From NCBI GenBank assembly GCA_024695315.1, contig JAILIJ010000130.1, positions 1 to 9,411 on the forward strand: a stretch of DNA of 9,411 nt. Reading direction: 5' to 3'. Positions 6,218 to 9,411 of this stretch are shown piece by piece; position 1 is the first letter of the stretch, and every line of letters starts with the position of its first letter. This DNA comes from Bacteroidaceae bacterium (GTDB lineage Bacteria > Bacteroidota > Bacteroidia > Bacteroidales > Bacteroidaceae). Position numbers and translations under genes: made by a program. The notes below the pieces were generated by a model. The model ran no database searches and was not told the DNA's origin. It saw nothing but the letters and a program-made list of their open reading frames with translations.

Positions 6218-7150
6218 ATGAGGACTTTTTTTATTTCAATGTTGTTATTTTCGACTTGTATTTTCGTATCGTGTGATGGTGGAAAAGGAAATGGCAAATC
6301 GAAAGTTTTTGGACAGACTGTTGATTCTGTTGAGGAAGACAAATTCGTGGAAGAAGAGTTTGAATTTGATAATAAAAATGATGTAGACTCTCGTGTTGCG
6401 GATTATGTTGAAGATGAGAAAATGGAAGAACATGGACTTTCACGTATTCCTTATGAGAATTTGGAACAGCCAGGTCCTTTGACAACTCAAAACGAAATTA
6501 TTCTTTTCAAAAATCAATATATTATATCATATAATATGAGATATAAAAATCCTAATTATGTAGCTTGGCATCTGACAAAAGCGCGTATTAAAGGTAAGGC
6601 TAGAAGAAAAGATGTTTTTGAAGGAGATGATGCCTTGAATTCATCTTCAAAGGTTGAAACTTATGATTATAATGGTTCTGGGTATGATAGAGGACATATG
6701 TGTCCTGCTGGAGATAATAAGAATGATCAGGAAGCTATGGATCAAACTTTTATGATGTCAAATGTGTGTCCTCAAAATCATGATTTGAATTCTGGAGGTT
6801 GGAATGAACTTGAGATTCTTTGTCGTGAATGGGTACGTGATTATTCTGATCTATTTATTGTATGTGGTCCAATATATGATTCTAATAATCCAAAGACGAT
6901 AGGTAAGAGAAAGAATATTAAGATTGCTGTTCCTGATCGTTTTTTTAAGGTTATTTTAATGATGGAAAGTAAACCTAAGGCTATTGGGTTCATTTATCCA
7001 AATGAAGATGCTACCAAAGATATGAGGGAATATTGTGTAAGTGTTGACAAGGTTGAGAAGATTACAGGTATAGATTTTTTCCCTAATTTAGATGATGATA
7101 TAGAGAAGAAGGTTGAGAAGGAATGTAATCCTTCTGCTTGGGGCCTTTGA
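6218..7150 (+). CDS. Predicted lipoprotein DNA/RNA non-specific endonuclease (DRGH / NucA family)
   Basis: A 310-residue secreted nuclease of the Serratia nuclease and endonuclease G family, which cuts DNA and RNA without sequence preference using a His and one magnesium ion. The DRGH motif is at 157-160 with catalytic His160. The later motif MSNVCPQ and DLNSGGWNELE supplies Asn182, Asn191 and Glu199, which line up with Serratia Asn110, Asn119 (metal ligand) and Glu127. Residues 1-18 are a hydrophobic export signal and Cys19 in FVSC is the likely lipidated residue, so the enzyme should sit in the outer membrane or periplasmic face. A strongly acidic linker (about 35-75) separates the anchor from the catalytic domain. 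No immunity-like gene is adjacent, so a nutritional or DNA-clearing role is more likely than a toxin. No strong promoter was found; pyrK starts 35 bases after its stop. Confidence 0.92.
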   Translation: MRTFFISMLLFSTCIFVSCDGGKGNGKSKVFGQTVDSVEEDKFVEEEFEFDNKNDVDSRVADYVEDEKMEEHGLSRIPYENLEQPGPLTTQNEIILFKNQYIISYNMRYKNPNYVAWHLTKARIKGKARRKDVFEGDDALNSSSKVETYDYNGSGYDRGHMCPAGDNKNDQEAMDQTFMMSNVCPQNHDLNSGGWNELEILCREWVRDYSDLFIVCGPIYDSNNPKTIGKRKNIKIAVPDRFFKVILMMESKPKAIGFIYPNEDATKDMREYCVSVDKVEKITGIDFFPNLDDDIEKKVEKECNPSAWGL

Positions 7151-7185
7151 TGAATGTGTAAATTATATTAGTAATAAAACATTAT

Positions 7186-7962
7186 ATGAAGAAATTCGTA
7201 AAAGACTTAACAGTAGCTGAGGTAGAATACCCTCATAAGCGATATGTACTTCTTAAATTGACGGATAACGAAACTTTACCAGAGATGCTACCTGGACAGT
7301 TTGTTGAGGTTAAGGTAGAGGGAAGTCAGAATACTTTTTTGCGCCGACCAATATCTATCAATTATGTAGATAGGGATAAAAATCAGCTTTGGCTTCTTAT
7401 ACAAACTGTAGGTGACGGTACTCACAAGTTGGCAGAACTAAAGGTTGGAGACAAACTTAATATTGTTTTTCCGCTTGGTAATGGTTTTTCACCAGTTCAA
7501 AAATCTGAAGAAAAGGTGTTGCTTGTAGGAGGAGGAGTAGGTGTTGCTCCGCTTCTTAATTATGGTAAGATGCTTAAGGAAGCTGGTGCTTGTCCTGTCT
7601 TCCTTCTAGGTGCTCGTTCAAAGGTAGATTTGTTAGAACAGGATATGTTTAAGGCTATAGCTCCTGTATATGTAACGACAGAGGATGGAAGTGAAGGTGA
7701 GAAGGGGTTTGTGACTCAACATTCAATTTTAGATAAGGAAATTTTTGATAGAATATCAGTATGTGGTCCTAAACCAATGATGGTGAGTGTTGCGCGATAT
7801 GCAAAGGCTAAGAATATTCCTTGTGAGGTGAGTCTTGAGAATATGATGGCTTGTGGATTAGGTGCTTGCCTTTGTTGTGTAGAGAAAACTGTTAAGGGAA
7901 ACGTATGTGTATGTAAGGAAGGACCTGTTTTTTCAACAGATCAGTTAACTTGGGATTTGTAG
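7186..7962 (+). CDS. pyrK: Dihydroorotate dehydrogenase, electron transfer subunit
   Basis: PyrK binds FAD and a 2Fe-2S cluster and passes electrons from the FMN of PyrD to NAD+ in de novo pyrimidine synthesis. The 258 residues match the usual length. The N-terminal FAD domain carries RRPISI (about 47-52), with an LIQTVGDGT segment after it. The nucleotide-binding domain has LLVGGGVGVAP and CGPKPMM. The cluster ligands fit the spacing Cys223, Cys228, Cys231 and Cys243 (C-x4-C-x2-C-x11-C), inside ACGLGACLCC and ending before KEGPVF. Extra cysteines at 230 and 241 are unlikely ligands. It is 94 bases upstream of pyrD on the same strand with no terminator between, so the two are very probably one operon. 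The first ATG gives a standard N-terminus; no Shine-Dalgarno sequence is present. Confidence 0.95.
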   Translation: MKKFVKDLTVAEVEYPHKRYVLLKLTDNETLPEMLPGQFVEVKVEGSQNTFLRRPISINYVDRDKNQLWLLIQTVGDGTHKLAELKVGDKLNIVFPLGNGFSPVQKSEEKVLLVGGGVGVAPLLNYGKMLKEAGACPVFLLGARSKVDLLEQDMFKAIAPVYVTTEDGSEGEKGFVTQHSILDKEIFDRISVCGPKPMMVSVARYAKAKNIPCEVSLENMMACGLGACLCCVEKTVKGNVCVCKEGPVFSTDQLTWDL

Positions 7963-8050
7963 GGTTATAAGTTTTCATTTGGTAGAATTGAAAAAATGAT
8001 GTGAGCATATTTTGAAATCATCCTTTTATTCATTTCTGCAAAAAAATAAT

Positions 8051-8056
8051 ATGTAA
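8051..8056 (+). other. Start-stop codon pair directly before pyrD
   Basis: ATG TAA at 8051-8056 is followed without a gap, in the same frame, by the pyrD ATG at 8057. If ribosomes use the first ATG they would meet a stop at once and could reinitiate. Whether it is used is unknown, and it may be coincidence. Confidence 0.25.
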
Positions 8057-8968
8057 ATGGCAGATTTAAGAACAAATATATCAGGTCTTCAAATGAAGAA
8101 TCCTGTGATGACAGCTTCTGGAACTTTCGGATATGGTTTAGAGTTTGCTGATTTTGTCAATCTCGAAGATATTGGTGGTATTATTGTTAAGGGAACAACT
8201 CTTAAGCCACGTGAAGGAAACGACTATCCAAGGATGGTTGAGACAGCTAGTGGAATGTTGAATTGTGTAGGACTCCAGAATAAGGGAGTGGATTATTTCT
8301 GCAATCATATTTATCCGGAAATTAAGGATATAAAAACTAATATGATTGTTAATGTATCTGGTTCTTGTCCTGAGGATTATGCAGAGTGTGCCGCACGAAT
8401 AAATGAACTTGAGAAAATTCCTGCTATTGAACTTAATATTAGCTGTCCTAATGTACGTCAAGGAGGTATGGCATTTGGAGTAACTACAGAAGGTGCTGCA
8501 AGTGTGGTACGCGCTGTACGTGAGGCTTATAAGAAGACACTAATCGTTAAACTATCACCTAATGTTACAAGTATATCTGATATAGCTTTGGCTGTACAAG
8601 ATGCTGGTGCGGATGCTGTTTCTCTTATCAATACACTTATGGGGATGGTTATTGATATAGAGAAGCGTAAACCTGTTTTGAGTATCGCTACAGGTGGCAT
8701 GAGTGGCCCAGCTGTAAAACCTGTTGCTGTACGTTGTGTGTGGCAGGTTGCTAAGGCTGTTAATATTCCTGTTGTTGGATTAGGTGGCATAATGAATGCT
8801 CATGATGTAATAGAATTTCTTTTGGCTGGTGCATCTGCTATAGAAATAGGTACAGCAAACTTTGTCGATCCTGCAGTAACTATTAAGGTTGCTAATGGTA
8901 TCAACGAATGGCTCGATAATCATGGATGTAAGTCTGTAGGGGAAATTATAGGGCAGTTGAAAGCTTAA
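8057..8968 (+). CDS. pyrD: Dihydroorotate dehydrogenase, class 1B catalytic subunit
   Basis: PyrD oxidises dihydroorotate to orotate with FMN, the fourth step of pyrimidine synthesis; the class 1B form is a cytosolic heterotetramer with PyrK and uses NAD+. The 303-residue TIM barrel has the family's N-terminal ASGTFGYG, the NKGVDYF segment, the active-site loop NISCPNVRQGG with the catalytic Cys (class 1 enzymes use Cys where class 2 uses Ser), a KLSPNVT strand with the FMN-binding Lys, and the phosphate-binding GLGGIMNAHD and AIEIGTANF near the C-terminus. The presence of pyrK just upstream confirms class 1B. The ATG at 8057 gives a standard N-terminus. No terminator of its own is evident; the nearest is the hairpin in the IS remnant 70 bases downstream. 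Confidence 0.97.
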   Translation: MADLRTNISGLQMKNPVMTASGTFGYGLEFADFVNLEDIGGIIVKGTTLKPREGNDYPRMVETASGMLNCVGLQNKGVDYFCNHIYPEIKDIKTNMIVNVSGSCPEDYAECAARINELEKIPAIELNISCPNVRQGGMAFGVTTEGAASVVRAVREAYKKTLIVKLSPNVTSISDIALAVQDAGADAVSLINTLMGMVIDIEKRKPVLSIATGGMSGPAVKPVAVRCVWQVAKAVNIPVVGLGGIMNAHDVIEFLLAGASAIEIGTANFVDPAVTIKVANGINEWLDNHGCKSVGEIIGQLKA

Positions 8969-9038
8969 TATATATATAGGCATTCCAATAATGTGAAATA
9001 TTGCTGTCCGGTAAAACTTTTTTGAATGAACAAATTTA

Positions 9039-9071
9039 GGGCTGGTACTTACATGAAGTATCAGCCCTTTT
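9039..9071 (+). terminator. Intrinsic terminator within the IS remnant, downstream of pyrD
   Basis: GGGCTGGTACTT (9039-9050) pairs with AAGTATCAGCCC (9056-9067) in a 12-bp stem with one G-T pair around loop ACATG, followed by TTTT. It is the first good terminator after pyrD and so probably ends the pyrK-pyrD transcript, although it appears to have arrived with the IS. Confidence 0.82.
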
Positions 9072-9291
9072 GATTATCTTTGTTTTCACCACAATCAGCC
9101 TGTTTGACAACATACTCAAAGGCATTGGCCGTTATCCGAAGTCCGGCAAGAAGAAAGGAGGGATGAAAGTGCATACCGTAATGAAGTGTCATGTCGGTGT
9201 GCCGATGGTCGTGCAGATCCAAACGTGGGTGGTTTTGATTGCCAATCTGCTTATTAACGTGAGTTCAACGAATTTGTTTAGAAAAGAGTGA
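9070..9291 (+). pseudogene. Internally deleted transposase fragment (IS4-type)
   Basis: The open frame of 73 codons is not a whole gene. Residues 8-50 (TTISLFDNILKG, then RYPKSGKKKGGMKVHTV and GVPMVVQI) resemble the middle of Bacteroidales IS4-type transposases, where DSTT carries a catalytic Asp; here the Asp-Ser before TT is missing. Residues 51-63 (QTWVVLIANLLIN) resemble the far C-terminal helix of the same transposases, so roughly 150 or more residues between are gone, joined at or near the QI codons (about 9217-9222). The last residues and the stop do not look like transposase. Two of the three catalytic acidic residues are lost, so it cannot be active. Family placement is from memory of conserved segments. 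Confidence 0.65.
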
Positions 9292-9411
9292 GCTGATTGT
9301 CAGTGACGTTGATGAGATCTATTTTTGAGCAGTGTTTGAGCGGTGTTTGAGCGGTGCTCAAACACTGCTCAAACATTGATTAAACAAGTCATTTTTGTTA
9401 GCATTTTTAGT
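9292..9411. other. Noncoding right edge with repeat hairpin
   Basis: After the transposase remnant no gene start is seen to the window end. The only structure is the 11-base repeat array at 9324-9377. Whatever gene follows lies outside the window. Confidence 0.5.
9324..9377. repeat. Three 11-base direct repeats followed by inverted copies
   Basis: TTTGAGCAGTG (9324-9334) and two copies of TTTGAGCGGTG (9335-9345, 9346-9356) run head to tail. They are followed by two inverted copies, GCTCAAACACT (9356-9366) and GCTCAAACATT (9367-9377). Bases 9324-9341 are exactly complementary to 9356-9373, an 18-bp stem with a 14-base loop. No U-tract follows directly on the plus strand. The role is unknown. 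Confidence 0.85.

Larger units (their letters stand above)
9003..9291 (+). mobile_element. Remnant of an IS4-like insertion sequence
   Basis: The segment joins a candidate left end, CTGTCCGGTAAAAC at 9003-9016, a terminator hairpin, and a fused transposase fragment. I recall this kind of end and early hairpin from IS4-type elements of Bacteroidales, but that is recall and not a search. GC is about 52% at 9121-9180 compared with about 40% in a sample of pyrD (8581-8640), in keeping with foreign origin. No matching right inverted repeat lies in the window. The right boundary is uncertain. Confidence 0.6.

Noticed and set aside
6218..7150. Nuclease considered as part of a toxin or anti-phage system
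   Set aside because: It has a lipoprotein export signal, no immunity or sensor partner, and housekeeping neighbours.
8138..8461. A 107-codon minus-strand frame inside pyrD
   Set aside because: Antisense to a confident gene and with no recognisable protein character; AT-rich codon bias explains the openness.
9263..9325. Short frame ending in ELIVSDVDEIYF and a TGA
   Set aside because: It has a protein-like look but only about 20 codons, no start and no identifiable family; it may be a gene scrap but cannot be supported.
9324..9377. Repeat array considered as a CRISPR
   Set aside because: Units are 11 bases with no spacers, and copies run in both orientations.

Overview
This window looks like a chromosomal segment of a Bacteroidales bacterium, most likely Prevotella or a close relative. 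That is an inference from the AT-rich coding sequence, the lack of Shine-Dalgarno sequences before starts, promoters of the Bacteroidetes type (-33 TTTG or TTG, about 19 bases, then -7 TAnnTTTG) and the style of the protein sequences. Most of it is housekeeping DNA. I found no defence island, CRISPR array, prophage or biosynthetic cluster, and no convincing new multi-gene system.

Left part (1-2200): the last 11 codons of a plus-strand gene end in a good intrinsic terminator. About 270 noncoding bases follow, holding a possible small inverted-repeat element and a perfect 15-bp hairpin. Then comes mnmE (tRNA wobble-uridine modification GTPase) on the minus strand with its own promoter. Its stop codon lies in a 19-bp tandem duplication, and its G domain is contracted around the G4 motif. 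Upstream of mnmE, a minus-strand unit of two identical tRNA-Asp(GUC) genes has a clear promoter and terminator.

Middle part (2201-6217): a minus-strand Cof-type HAD phosphatase is divergent from a plus-strand pair, a small exported protein of unknown function and, 9 bases later, a UvrD/PcrA helicase. The helicase gene ends in a strong hairpin terminator. A minus-strand tRNA-Thr(CGU) with its own promoter and terminator follows.

Right part (6218-9411): a predicted lipoprotein nuclease of the DRGH (endonuclease G / NucA) family is followed by pyrK and pyrD. These two encode the subunits of the NAD-linked, class 1B dihydroorotate dehydrogenase, which feeds electrons from dihydroorotate through FMN, a 2Fe-2S cluster and FAD to NAD+. 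Just after pyrD is the wreck of an IS4-like insertion sequence. It keeps a candidate end, a strong terminator hairpin and two fused pieces of transposase. The window closes with an array of 11-bp repeats followed by inverted copies, able to form a long hairpin.

The best leads are the stop-codon duplication and altered G domain of mnmE, the collapsed IS whose hairpin may now terminate the pyr transcript, the 11-bp repeat hairpin at the right edge, and the possible small mobile element at 93-313.
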